From the NCBI RefSeq assembly GCF_030704535.1, contig NC_081821.1, positions 1,627,001-1,691,000 of the forward strand: a stretch of 64,000 nt of DNA. The letters run 5' to 3'. The notes under the pieces were generated by a model. That model did not search any database and had not been told where the DNA came from. It saw nothing but the letters and a program-made list of their open reading frames with translations. Both the position numbers and the translations under genes were made by a program. The DNA is from Vitis vinifera (taxonomy: Eukaryota; Streptophyta; Magnoliopsida; Vitales; Vitaceae). Every line of letters starts with the position of its first letter. The first letter of the stretch is position 1. Positions 51,936 through 63,857 of the stretch are shown piece after piece.

Positions 51936-53727
51936 TTAGTTTCACTTAGATTTGTTTTCTTGTTTTATTTATTTATTTATTTTATTGATTGCTTTTAAGA
52001 TTAAGTGAGTTTTGATATATTTATATTATTTCATCATTATTATTATTTGTATTTTTGTTTATTTATTTTATTTTATAATTGCATGAAATGAGTTTTTATT
52101 ATTATTATTATTGGTGGCTTGAGTTTGACACTTCGACTATTATTATATGTTGCATTAGTTTAATTCTTTTTATTATTATTATTAAATATATTTACCATTT
52201 ATTTATTTATTTTTAGGTATGTATCCTTTTATCTATGTATTGATATTTTCCTATTTGGGATTTAAGGACTTCTTGAAATTTTAATGAAAGGAATTTTGAC
52301 TTTGAATGACGGGAATGGTTTTGACTTCATGGATTCTTGCTTTCTTTTTTGGAATTTTTTTTTATTGTTATTTTTCCATGTAGGTGGAGTCAATGGGAAG
52401 GTGTGCAGATGATGCTCATGGAAAGGGACCACACTATTTTTTGGAAAGGTGGATTCGGGGCGTGGAAGCGGAATATAAATAATGGATGAATAAGGATGGT
52501 TTTTTGGGGAAGATACAAAGAAGGACCAGAATTTTTTAGAAAGGAAGGAGAATGGCACACGGGTTGATGGATGAATGAAGCCGGTTGTAGGGAAAATTAC
52601 CAAAGTGGTTTTGGCAAGTGAAAAGGAAAAAGAAAAGACTCAGCATGTACGTGGACGGAATGAGGGCTAGGTCTAAAAAAAAAAAAAAAAAAAAAAAAGG
52701 GAAAATTCTGAACGTGCATGGAAAATGCATGGGGAAGGCTGGTTTTTGGAAAGTTAGGCTGTGCAGGAAAAGATAGCATATTCGGTGATGAAGTGGGCTG
52801 GTTTGGAGAGGAGAAGAGGGTAGAGGAGGAAAGGGAGAAAAAGACATTATTTTCTGGAAGGTGATAGGGTGCAGGGGCACCATTCTGGGACGTGAGGGGA
52901 ACCGCTGGAAAGCAAGCACAGGTGCAGCCGCACCCTTGAGGAGAAGCGACTTCTGGAGGTGCAAGGTGCAGCCGCACCCTCAGGGGAATTTCAGGAAGAG
53001 GCAGCCACACCGTGAAAGGAAAGAAATTTTTGCATTCAAGAGGAAGGTGAAGGAAACTGGAAATAAGAGGGGAGAAAAGAAAGCTGGGTTTGGGGAGACA
53101 ATCTTTGATCCAGTTTCTCTCATCAGAGACATCACAGTCACACCAGAATTTTAAGGGGAGAGTCTTCTGTCCAGAGAGCTACAAATCGGGTTCCGAAACG
53201 TGATCCTCCACTGCTTGTGTTGCCGCAACACCTTGTGCCATACTCATGCATCTCCGGTAACACCCTACTACCATTGGAGATCCACACCAGCTTGTCAATC
53301 CCGCTACCTGAACACCACAAGCGCACCAGAATTTTAAGGGAAAGGCTTCCACCACTCTACGGATCTTCACGACTTCATCTTCAAGAGCACAAGTGTGCAC
53401 GCTGTCAAAGGAAATTCCACTCCATTAACGTGCAGTGCATTTGGGATTGTGCAGAAGCCATCATGCCATGCATTCTTGGCACAATTGTTGAAAATCCTAT
53501 TGGCATTTTTGGTGGAAGGTGGCCCACGCGTGTGTGAAAAAGGTAAGTTAATTCATTTTATTTAAGTTTTCATTCATGAATAACCATTTCAATTCATAGT
53601 TGTTTAGAATCTTATTTAATTTAATTTATTCCAATGTTAACATATTCATGCCGTCAAGTGGTTAGATTTAGTCTTAAAGTATTCCCATTTAGCCTATGTG
53701 CTTTGAAATTTTAATTCTTTTTTTTAG

Positions 53728-53888
53728 TTAGTTTGATTAATCCTATGTGGTTATATCCGTGTTTTCAAGTCATTATTTTTTTATTTAGTTTGATTAATCT
53801 TATGCGGTTATATCCGTGTTTTCAAGTCATTATTTTTATTTAGTTTGATTAATCTTATGTGGTTATATCCATGTTTTCAATTCATTGA
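53728..53888. repeat. 55-57 bp tandem repeat, three copies
   Basis: agtttgattaatc...ttatatccgtgttttcaa starts at about 53730, 53787 and 53842. Confidence 0.8.
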
Positions 53889-56501
53889 ATTTATTTTTGA
53901 TTGATTTTATTTAATTCAAAAGTTTTGAAGTTTCTTTTTTTTTTTAGTTTATTAGGTTATTTGTTCCCTCATGAATAAGTTGATGAATTTCATTGTGAAT
54001 GTTAAGAATTTAATTACATATATGAAATGTTACGTGTTATAAGATATGGTGGTTTGAATTTAAAACAAAAACAAAAAGAAATAATAATAAGTGAGCATAA
54101 TTGTTGTTATATTTTAACTTAGTGGTTTGAATAAAATACTAATAATAATAATAATAAAAAGTAATAAATAAATAAACAAAAAAAAAAAATCCTTGAATTG
54201 AAACAATGCGTGTCGCCATGGATAGATTGGTGTTGGAGATTTAGTTTGATTGAAAGAAGAATAAAAATCTATAAACTAAAATAATGCTATTACCCATGTA
54301 AAAAAAAGGTTTGGATGTATGCTTGAATAAAATAAAGTTAATGGGAATGAATATGTGCAGCCACGTAACGAGAATTTGGTGTTAACATTTGAAAAAATAA
54401 AAATATTAAGCACATTGAGAAGAGCTAATGGTCATTTTTTTCTTTATTTTTATATTCAGTTAATAATTTAATTTCTTTTAAAAATAAAAAATAAAAACAC
54501 ATATATTTCTTATTAATTTTGAATACCCATGTTAACTTATATTGCTCCTCAAATTATTAGTTTTCAGCCTTGATTGACCTATAACTTTGTGTTTGTCCTT
54601 AAAATTAATAATTGTTATTTTGATTGATCCATGTCGATTTTTTTTAGAATCCTTAGCCGTTGATTTTAAAGATCCATGTTAATTTATGTTTGTCTCCGAG
54701 TAGTTAATTATTGATTTTGATAATCTATGTCATTATATGTTGTTCTTTAGATTATTAGATGTTGTTTTGGTAATCCCAATAACGTTTATTATTTCTGTGA
54801 AACTAAGTCGATAATTGTGAATATCCCGTATTATTAGTTTCATTTTAAAACTTGTTTCAAAACGCTTGATTAATTTATCTTAAGTTTAGACGCATTCGAA
54901 ATTCCAACAATTAATTCTTGATTATTTATACTAGTTTAAGTTTTTCTTGAAATCTGTATTTATTCATTTAGTTTATTATTATTATTATTATTTCATTTTA
55001 AAAATAGAATTTTTTTTTTTTAAATACTCGTTTTTTTTTTTTTTTAGTTCTTAGTAATAGAATGAAAGTAAAAAAAAATTTCTTCGACATTAGCATGTAA
55101 TTTTGGTGTTAAATTGAAAGTTGGATTTGTTAAAACGTTAGTTTATTTTATTTAAATATCTTTCGTTAGTTGCTATAATAATTTTATCTTTACTTTGATT
55201 TTCGGAGGTCATCGGAAAATAGTGAAGGTTGGCCTCCATTCTCACCACTTCAATTTTCTTGGTTGTCAAAAATTTTGCTTTGAGACTTTGTTCTCTTTTG
55301 TTTTGCTTGGTATTTTAATTCATACGTTTTACTGTTTTCAAATTAATTTCTTTTATCTTTAAAACATAACACTGTTCTCAAAAGATCTATTTAAAAATCC
55401 ATTTCAAAAATTCATTTAAAATTCTTAGAATCAAAATCTCATTCCCTTTAAAAATCCATTTCAAAAATTTATTTAGAGTTCCTAGAATCAAAATCTCAAA
55501 TAATGCGCAACCACGTTTTGATCGGTTTGCATCTTTCTCAAATTTCGAGCAAAATTACAATTTCAAGTAAGACATGAATCCAAGCTTGTGGTCCCAAACA
55601 AATGGGATAATTCTAAGCTAAATTTGTGTATATCAATTGGGGAATTGGTGAAACCCCAACATAAAGTCTCTTTGTTTTTTTGAAACTCATCCTTGTTGCC
55701 ACCTTTGCTATTCGGTGAAATCAGGTTTATTTATTTTTTAGGAATTATAGAGAAGATATAAGTGATAGTTGATGGTTTCGTATACTATGATGCTAATTAA
55801 ATAGCAAGCATGCTAGGACTTGTTATTTTATTGTTTGTTATCTAACCCCTCATGTCTTTTGGAAGCACGTTACGAGATATCTATGCTATCCAGGAACGTC
55901 CCCTGTCACCTATTTTCTAAATTCTATAAATATGATTGTCATTGTAAATTACACCTATGTTTGAGAATACTTGATTGTTTTGATGTTTATTTGATTGTTT
56001 GATCATATTTGATGAGGATGCATGTTGTGTGATATATCATCTAAACTAAGCATTGATGTTTTATAATAGCGCTCGGGAAGCGGTTCAGGTACGCACCCTA
56101 ACTCTCCTTTGTTGTGATCTTATCTTGTCAGACATGCCATTTTTTTATGATCACCTTAGTCAACCTAGGTACCCTTAGTTAATTAATTAATTGCCACATC
56201 TCCCTCAACTTCGTCAGTAGAGACCTTTATAGGGCTTAGAGGGGTGCTACCTTTCAAAGGTACCTTCCCAATAGGTAACCTGATCCCCGGACTTAGACTC
56301 GGGTTTTTCAAAGACATGCTTTTTCCAAAAACTATGGAGTCACATTTTAGGGTTTTTATTTCTTATTTTATTTTCCCTTCAAAAATAAAAATAAAATAAG
56401 TGGCGACTCCGATTTTTCCAAAAATTATTTTTCAAAAAAAAAAAAAACGAGTCTCGTCGATCGAGTGGGGACGCACGTGAAAAATGCGGGTCCACAAGGA
56501 A

Positions 56502-58497
56502 AAAGGAGGGAATGAGGGATTTGGTCATGTAATATAGATGAGGGCATACGATTAATCAAGTAACAGGCTATAAGAACAGCATCCCCCCAAAAACGAAAAG
56601 GAACATGACTATGGAGAAGGAGGGTACGAGCTATCGCAACAAGATGTCGATTTTTATGTTCAGCAACCCCATTTTGTTAAGGAGTATAAGCACAAGATGA
56701 CTGATGGAGGATCCCATATTGGGACATAAAAGAAGTAAAGGGTGTAGAAAAATATTCCTGAGCATTGTCATTGCGTAACACTCGAATAGAAACATTGAAT
56801 TGTGTTTGGATTTCAGCATAAAATTTCTGGAAAATAGAGAATAACTCAGCTCAATTTTTCATTAAAAATAACCAAGTACATATTGAATAGTCATTAATGA
56901 AAGTGACAAAATACTAAAATCCTAAAGTAGATGCGGTCCGACATGGACCCCAAACATCAATGTGGATAGGTTCAAAAGGAGACTTTGCCCGATTATTCAA
57001 ACACTTTGGGAACGAGACACGAGTATGTTTCCCAAGCTGACACGACTCACACGCAAGCGATGACAAAGTGGAAAAACGAGGGACCATCTTCTGGAACTTG
57101 GAGAGACTAGGATGACCCAGACGATTGTGAATGAGAAGATGAGCATCGATGAAAATGCAAGCTGCAGGAGATGAAGGTGATGTGAGGTGATAGAGGCCTT
57201 GAGACTCATGCCCTATGCCAATCGTCTTCCCCGTACTCCGGTCCTGCAAGATCATAAATTTATCAGAAAAAGTGATAGGACAATTAAGAGTGCGAGTTAT
57301 TTTGTTGATGGAAATAAGATTAAAAGGACACTCAGAGACATAAAGGACATAATGAAGAGGTAGGGAAGGGAGAGGATGAGCCAAACCAATACCTTTAGCC
57401 ATAGTTTGGGAACCATTAGCTAAAGTAACAGTAGGTAAGACAGAGGTAGTAGTAATAGAGAAGAAAGAGTGTTTATTACCAGAGATATGACTAGATGCTC
57501 CAGAATCTAGAATCCATGGGCCAAGAGAAGGAGACTGAGTAAAACAGACAGAGACATTACTGGTCTGGGCAACAGAAGCTGATGCGGCTGCCTAATATCG
57601 GAGATAGGCATCATAATCACTACCAGTAAGGGTGATACTCTGAGATGTGGAGCTCGTAGCGAAATCAGGTCGAGATAGCAGAGGATCAGATGATTGAGCA
57701 ATGTGGGCAGTGCAAGGAGGCCGTCCATCTAACTGATAGCAACGATCTCGAGTGTGACCAAGCTTATTACAATAGGTGCACTGAGGACGTTGTCTTCGAC
57801 CTCGATTGCCACTACGTCCTCCTCAAGAGTTAGTCTGAGAGGCTAACACAGATGAATCTGAAGGACCATCAGTTGACAAGGTCTGAGTAGAGGAGAGGCT
57901 TAAGAGACGAATGAACACATCATCCAATGATGGTACTGATGGACTAGCAAGAATCTGATCTCGGACAGACTCAAGATCTGGACGGAGGCTAATGAGGGTT
58001 AACACCATAAAGAACTTGTCAGTCTGTATTTGTTGAGCTTCAGCACCATTAGTGAAGGGTATTAAAGTTAAGAACTCCTCCTTAAGAGACGTAATATGGC
58101 TAATATAAGTAGACAGATCCATGTCCTGATGTCTCACATGAACAATATTAGAAATCACCTTATAAAATCGTTGAATATCATTCGTGTATAATCCTTTAAC
58201 CTGAGTCCAAAATTTAAAGCAGGTTTTGTAGGCACTAAGATGATGTAAAATTTTGAGATCAACAGATTGCCATAATACGCTGCATAATTGTGCATCGTTT
58301 TTCTTCCATTGCACTTTGTCAACATCAGGCATAGTATCCTCAGGTGTAACAAGATGATCCTCATAACCTTGTCCCATAAACCAGAGTTCCACGGACGCTG
58401 ACCAAGAGAGATAATTCTCACTACCAATCAATTTTCTTGATGTGATAGCAGAAGATCCAGAGATGACGGATGTAAAAATAGGATTTTTAGTCGCCAT
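56502..58497 (-). pseudogene. Copia gag, zinc knuckle and integrase 5' part
   Basis: Gag starts with MATKNPIFTSVISGSSAITS (ATG at 58497) and belongs to the UBN2/retrotran_gag type (YLSWSASVELWF, VRHQDMDLSTYISHITSLK). After a break comes CTYCNKLGHTRDRC, the CCHC knuckle. The 56914-57402 frame has the pre-integrase and integrase region (HNRLGHPSLSKFQKMV, CESCQLGKHTRVSFP, IHIDVWGP). The core integrase is then cut by the nested element at 56496. Confidence 0.88.
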
Positions 58498-59107
58498 ATC
58501 CACTACACCTGAGATTGAATCACGTTTGGATCGAAGAGAGCCCTAAAGGGAGGTCGGATCATAGCTGTGAAGGAAGAACCTGGTATGTCGGGACCCAAAC
58601 AAAGGAGAAAAGTGATTGGAGATGAAGAAAAAGCCTTCCCAAGGCACACACAGGTCTCGGCCAAGGAAGGGAGTTGTCGTCGGAGGCTAAAAGAAGACCC
58701 GCGGAGGCTTAGAAGTGCAAGACAGCGTCGGACGAGCCTGCTGGTAAAAGCTTGACACCAGAAAGTGGGCCACGCGCCCTCACACGCCGGCGTGTGGGAT
58801 TCAAGTCGCTGGAGAAAAACAACGCATGGATCGGTTTTTGGCTCCGATGCTTTGAGAAAAGTTGCGAATTTCTTCTTTGCACTCCTAATGATGTGGTCAG
58901 TGTCGGAAAATATCTCTAGAAAAAAAAAAGTCGCCGAAAAATATTGCTGGAAAAATGTTGACAGTGATGAGGGTTTTGTGATCATGATATGGCTGATCGG
59001 AAAGCTTTGGGAGATGGAAAAGGTGACCGGAATGAAACAAGGTCACTGGACGGATTCCCGGAATTAATTACACGGGTAAACCAGAAAGAATAAAGTTTTC
59101 TCCCTTG

Positions 59108-59119
59108 GCTCTGATACCA
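59108..59119 (-). other. Copia primer-binding site
   Basis: The minus strand reads TGGTATCAGAGC directly inside the 5' LTR, complementary to initiator methionine tRNA in plant Copia elements. Confidence 0.9.
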
Positions 59120-59282
59120 TGTTGAAAGAGAGAGAGAAAAAACCTTAATTCTCATTCATATGATTAACTTCTTACAATAGAGAAATATATATACAAAACT
59201 AGGTTGAACTAACTACCATATATGTGACCTATATTAAGAAAGGAAAAAAAGATTGTACACTATAAATACATTATATTCAACA
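59120..59282 (-). repeat. Copia 5' LTR
   Basis: 163 bp, partner of 49227-49395, followed by the TTGTA duplication. Confidence 0.9.
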
Positions 59283-59372
59283 TTGTATACTTTTGTGTAC
59301 TTTAAAGCATTGTTTTGATGCTCTTTATTTATAATACTTTCTTGCTTTACTCAAAAATAAAAAATAAAAAAT
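59283..59372 (+). mobile_element. LINE 3' end, right part
   Basis: Continues the LINE fragment broken at 49226 and ends in an A-rich tail (caaaaataaaaaataaaaaa). Confidence 0.65.
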
Positions 59373-59539
59373 TGGTCATTCAAAATAATCCACTCACACA
59401 AGTCATTTTGAAAAAGGACACATGTACAAACATGACATCTAAACCCAAACCAACATTTTCTTATAACTAAAGCATGTAGGCCAAGTTTGAAAGTTAGAAT
59501 AGAAAATAGGAAAAAAAAAATTTTGGGATAATAGAGTTC

Positions 59540-62113
59540 TTGAGTTGGTGGGTATGGAGGTTGGGGTTTACTCAATTTCTTGTCGGTTTAAGAATGTTGA
59601 TGATGGTTTTGTTAGGTTTTTACTGGGTTGTATGACCCTACACAGAGAGGTGTTAGAGAGGATTTTGGACGAAATTGGGATCTATAAAAGGACTATGGAA
59701 TGACTTGTGGTGTATTGGAGACAACTTCAATGTTGCAAGATTCTCTTAAGAACGTTCTGGTGGCAACCATAGGTTGTCTACAACAATAAGAAGATTTTTA
59801 GAGGTCATACATGAGCTTCAACTAAGAGATCTTCACTTGATAGGGGGCCTTTTTACGTGGAGGGGGGGTTTGAATAATCAAGTCCTTGCACAGTTAGACC
59901 GCTTCTTGGTATCTGATGATTAGGAAGACCACTTCCATGGAGTGTTATAGTACTTGTTGCCTAGACCTGTTTCAGACCATGCTCCAATTCCATTGGATGG
60001 GAGGTGTGTGTAGAGGCTCCTTTCATGTTTAAGAATATGTGACTCAATGAAAAAGGTTTTAAGGAGTTAATGAAGTCTTGGTGGATGACCTTTAATTTTA
60101 GGGGGTTCCCAAGCTTTGTTTTGTCATAAATTTTGAAAAACCTTAAAGGTTTTTTGAAAAGGTGGAACACAAAAGTTTTCGGGAATGTGGTTGTTAAGAA
60201 ATTAGAGGCCTTGTCTCAAGTAGAATTCTGGGATTCTAAAAAGGCGTAAGGTACCTTATCCTTTGAGGAAAAGTTTGCCAAAGAGAGCTCAAAGGTATAT
60301 TTTAAGAAATCGACTCTGATGGAATAAATAAGTTGGAGGCAGAAATCTAAGGAGGTTTGGCTGAATGAAGTGGACAGAAACACCAGTTTCTTCCACAAAA
60401 TGGCAAATGCTCATAGGAGGAGGAATATTATGGCTAAGGTCACTAATGGGGTTTCTCTCACAGAGGAGGTTGATATGAGGAAAAGGGTTGTTCAGGCTTT
60501 TTAGTCATTTCTATCAAAACCGCTAGGGAAGTGGCGCCCTAGTATAAGGGATATGTAGTTTACTATTCTTCACAATCAAGATGCAACAAATTTGGAGGAA
60601 CCATTTCGTGAGGAAGAGGTGTTCATTGCCCTGTCAAAGTTAAATGGGGATAAAACTCTAAGGCCAGATGGATTTTCTCTGGCTTTCTGGCAAACACTAC
60701 TTGGAAGTAGTCAAGGTTGAGGTCTTAAGTTTCTTTAAGGAATTTCATGAACATGGGTGCTTTGTGAAAAACCTCAATGCAACGTTTCTAGTTTGGTTCC
60801 CAAGAGCACGCTAGCTAGCCTGTCAATCTATTTTATGCCTCTTTTCCGAATGTTGAGGAAGATTCACATAAGGTTGGAGAAGATTCAAAAGGACTTTTTG
60901 TGGGAAGGTGGGACTCTAGAGAAAAAGCTTCATTTAGTGAAATGGGATATTGTTTGATTAAACAAAAGAAAAAAAGGCCTTGGAGTTAGATATCTTAACT
61001 CTCTTAATAAGGCTCTCATTTGCAAATGGATTTGGTGTTTTGCTAAGAAAATGGATGCTTTTTGGAGAAAAGTTATTTGTGGTAAATTTGGGGAATTGGA
61101 ATGGGGATGGTGCTCTAAGGAAGTGAGGGACAACTATGGTGTTGGTCTATGGAAGGCTATAAGGCTTTTGTGGGAGTTAGTCTCTTCTAGAATTCTCTTT
61201 GTAGTGGGCAATGGGAGAAGAGTCAAGTTTTGGAGAGACAGATAGTGCGGGGATGAGCCTTTACGTGTGTCTTTTCTTTCTTTGTTCGCTTTAGCTAGCT
61301 CAAAAGAGGCTTGGATGGCGGATTTGTGAGTATACTCTTCTATAGGGGGTGGATGGAACCCAAGCTTCTCTAGACCTCTCAATGATTGGGAGATTGAGAC
61401 AGTGGAATGCTTCTTGTCAAGGATTTAAGACAAGGTGGTGGTTGAGGAAAGAAAGGTTTTGGGTGGTTACAAAGAGTGGTTCATTTTCTGTTAAGTCCCT
61501 CATTTTCATCCTTAAGGAAGTACAGGTAAGCCATTTCCCTACTAGTATTGTATGGAATGTTTGGGTCCTTCCTAAGGTTTTTTTTTTTGCTTAGGAGGCA
61601 ACATGGGGAAAAGTTTTGACTTTAGACCGATTGCAAAGGAGAAGGTGGTCTTTAGCCAATAGATGTTCCATTTATTATGCTTATGAGAAATCAGTTGACC
61701 ACACTCTCTTGCATTGTGGGAAAGCAAGGTTGTTGCGGGAGCTCTTGTTCTCTTTGTTCAAGGTGTGTTTGGTGATTCAAGCATTCATTAGAGAGACCTT
61801 TTTAAGGTGGCAAGGCTCATTCATTGGAAGAAAGAGAAAGAAAGTGTGGAGGGCAACGTCTTTGTGCCTCTTTTGGACAATTTGGAAAGAGAGAAATAAA
61901 AGATCTTTTGAGAATATGGAACTTTCTATTCAAAGGTTTAAGTTCTTGTTTTTATGTAGCTTATTATCTTGGACAAACATGCTTATAGAACATACTTCAA
62001 TGTCCTTAGTTGATTTTATTGATTGGTTGGGGACGAATTTAGGCGGTTGTTGTATGCACTGTGTGTACTTTGGTGTGCCCCCTTTTAGCATTTTTATACA
62101 ATTTGCACTTATC

Positions 62114-62154
<41 letters not shown>
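59540..62154 (+). mobile_element. Decayed L1-type LINE with internal deletion and (AT)n end
   Basis: Plus-strand fragments of ORF2: an endonuclease end (GLFTWRGGLNNQVLAQLDRF), then the region before RT. Much of RT itself is missing near 60690-60840, and the post-RT part follows (RLEKIQKDFLWEGG, GLGVRYLNSLNKALICKWIW). The zinc-binding tail is at 61616-62030 (SVDHTLLHCGKARLLRELLF, CLFWTIWKERNKRSFENM). Stops and shifts occur throughout. The element ends in the (AT)n tract at 62119-62154. Confidence 0.85.
62119..62154. repeat. (AT)n microsatellite
   Basis: About 18 AT units at the 3' end of the LINE; likely grown from the LINE tail. Confidence 0.9.
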
Positions 62155-62158
<4 letters not shown>

Positions 62159-62400
62159 ACATAATTTCATTTTTCTTTGTTAATGTATTTAGATTAATTT
62201 TTTAAAATGAGAACAAAAATAAAAAAAAATTATTACTGTAAAAACTAAATCCTACTTTCACTAAGATTATGATTACTCTCTTTTGAGTAACATTATGATT
62301 TACTTTTATTCTAATCCTATTTTCATTGAGTACCAAATTGCAACCCTAGAGTTTCACATTCCAAAAATAAAATAAATGAGGGGGAAAGGAGCAAAATAAA
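62155..62400. other. Short intergenic stretch
   Basis: AT-rich, no feature seen; may hold the 3' end of the neighbouring minus-strand transcript. Confidence 0.4.
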
Positions 62401-62501
62401 AGAGGAAAGCAGCAACATTCAAATTGAAATCAACATTTAGGAGAGACCTCAGTTGCCTTTGTAGGAACATTACTCAATTCAAGTTCTTGCAACACATTGT
62501 C
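62400..62501 (-). other. Possible last exon of the right-edge gene (UTR or alternative)
   Basis: The minus strand has an acceptor CTTTTCAG|GACAATG at about 62501. It could follow a GTAAGT donor at about 62578, which lies after the stop codon of the upstream exon; it would then be 3' UTR. Alternatively, skipping that exon would give a coding end, DNVLQELELSNVPTKATEVS. Confidence 0.35.
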
Positions 62502-62602
62502 CTGAAAAGGAGAGTACATCAATGAAGTAATTTAGCATGGGAAGCCCAGATTCTGGTTTCTTTTGTGGTCAGAAACTTACAACATGCCTTTGTTATGTGG
62601 CA

Positions 62603-62795
62603 TCAAGCTTTGGGGCCGTGTCCTGGAAACCATGGCAGTCCTGGCTGATGGCACTGGTTTGATTCTGGGATCAGAACAATAGGTCCCAGAAAGATGCGCC
62701 ACAGATCAAGAATGATTGTAACAAGCATTGCAGCTCCCAGAGCATCTACAGCCACCCTGGGCAAGTCCCAGGTATTCCCAGGTTTCTCATCAATC
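62603..62795 (-). CDS. C-terminal coding exon of an unrecognised membrane protein (partial)
   Basis: After an acceptor TACTTGCAG|GATTGATGAG the minus strand is open for 63 codons to a TGA. It begins IDEKPGNTWDLPRVAVDALG and continues with a hydrophobic helix (AAMLVTIILDLWRIFLGPIV), then a proline/glycine-rich tail (HQPGLPWFPGHGPKA). One membrane span near the C-terminus is likely. I do not recognise the family. Earlier exons must lie to the right; none could be identified with confidence before 64000. Confidence 0.5.
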
Positions 62796-62799
62796 CTGC

Positions 62800-63672
62800 A
62801 AGTATGGGTAAATGCCCATCAGAGAATTAGTATACTGTCAGAACAAGGAAAATAGCTGGTATAAAGATTCTTCAGGAATCTAGTTTCTAACTGATCACAT
62901 AAAGATCTTTTATTTTTCTACTTTCATTTTCATGCTCTTTGAATTTTTCAAAATACAGAAGACATCTAAGATATTTTTTCTTACTCAGGTTACCTTAACT
63001 GTAAACGAATGGTAAACTTTCCTATCCATTTCCCCTCATACTGCATGATTTTCCTTCTTTCTTTTTTTTTCATTTCCTGATAGGTTTTCCCTCCAACTGT
63101 TATTTACAATCCTAGTATGATATAAAGGGAAACCCAAGCAATCGCATCCACATTGCCAACCAAGTAAATGAACATAATCTTTCCACTTTAAGGGCCACTT
63201 GGGATATAGCTATATGCTTTTGGCTTAGGCTAAAACCTGAAGCCGAAGCTATATTTTTAGAAGGAAATATGAATATAGTAAAAGTTTCATTAAACATGAA
63301 ATAAATTTCTACATAAGCTAAAATAGAGGTTCTAGGAGAAGTATTGTTTGAATTCTTTTAACAAAATCAACCAAAAAAACCCAGAACTAGAGCAACAAAA
63401 AGTGTCACTTCTGAGTATAAAGTGCATGGTCATCGATCTTCAATATACACTTGTTAATATTGCCCAATTTTACAATATTTATAGTCCATGCATTCTATCT
63501 TAATCCTGTATGTCCTAATTCCTTTTGCTTCTAGAACGGTTGTCCATAATTCTCGGTGTCTATGCAACCTTAATCTCATCAACTAGGAGTATTAGATAAA
63601 CCAAAAGGGCACAGTGCTTCCACTTCACACCAATGATATAAAATGGAAAATCTTCCCTCATAAGTCTTATAA
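62800..63672. other. Intron or intergenic sequence at the right edge
   Basis: AT-rich with no exon I can support. If the partial gene at 62603-62795 continues rightwards this is its intron. Confidence 0.4.
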
Positions 63673-63857
63673 GGGTGTGTTTGGTATGTGGGAATAGGAA
63701 ATGGAAATAAAATGAAAATGAAGATGGATCATAATATCATATAGAATTTTTATTCTTATTTTCATTCTAAAAAATCAATCCAAACACATAAATGAATGGG
63801 GAATAGAACTGATTTCTCATTCCCACCATTCTCTATCCCAAAGTTCCAAACAAGTCC
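63673..63857. mobile_element. Short MITE, PIF/Harbinger-like
   Basis: Begins TAA|GGGTGTGTTTGG and ends CCAAACAAGTCC|TAA; 185 bp, non-coding, with a partly inverted interior (tgggaataggaaatgg at the left, ccaccattctctatccc at the right). Confidence 0.65.

Larger units (their letters stand above)
51491..56496. mobile_element. Non-coding 5-kb TG...CA element, probable solo LTR of a large Gypsy (Ogre/Tat-like) element
   Basis: It begins TGTAGACCC and ends GGGTCCACA, with an AGGAA duplication, inserted in the integrase region of the Copia element. The 5,006 bp contain no retrotransposon protein, PBS/PPT pair or internal LTR copies; open frames near 52262-53537 are low-complexity or unrecognised. 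Very long LTRs are known from Ogre-type elements, so a solo LTR left by recombination is the simplest reading. A TGGCGACTCC string lies about 95 bp before the end and resembles a primer site; a LARD-like non-autonomous element is the alternative. Confidence 0.72.
49227..59282 (-). mobile_element. Copia LTR retrotransposon, decayed, split by a nested insertion
   Basis: Short LTRs (49227-49395 and 59120-59282) with TGTTGAA...TTCAACA ends, a TTGTA duplication, a PBS TGGTATCAGAGC next to the 5' LTR (the classic initiator-methionine tRNA site of Copia elements) and a GAGGAGAAG polypurine tract next to the 3' LTR. The minus strand encodes gag, a zinc knuckle, integrase, reverse transcriptase and RNase H, with several stops and frameshifts. 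The LTRs differ by a few substitutions plus a 6-base indel, so it is much older than the Tat element. Without the 5-kb insert at 51491-56496 its length would be about 5.0 kb, normal for Copia. Confidence 0.92.

Noticed and set aside
52262..53537. Several open frames of 60-142 residues on both strands
   Set aside because: They lie inside the 5-kb non-coding element, overlap each other in several frames and show no retrotransposon or host motifs.
49227..59282. Treating the whole 10-kb Copia interval as one long Copia element
   Set aside because: Copia elements are about 5 kb. The TG...CA ends and AGGAA duplication show a separate 5-kb insertion.
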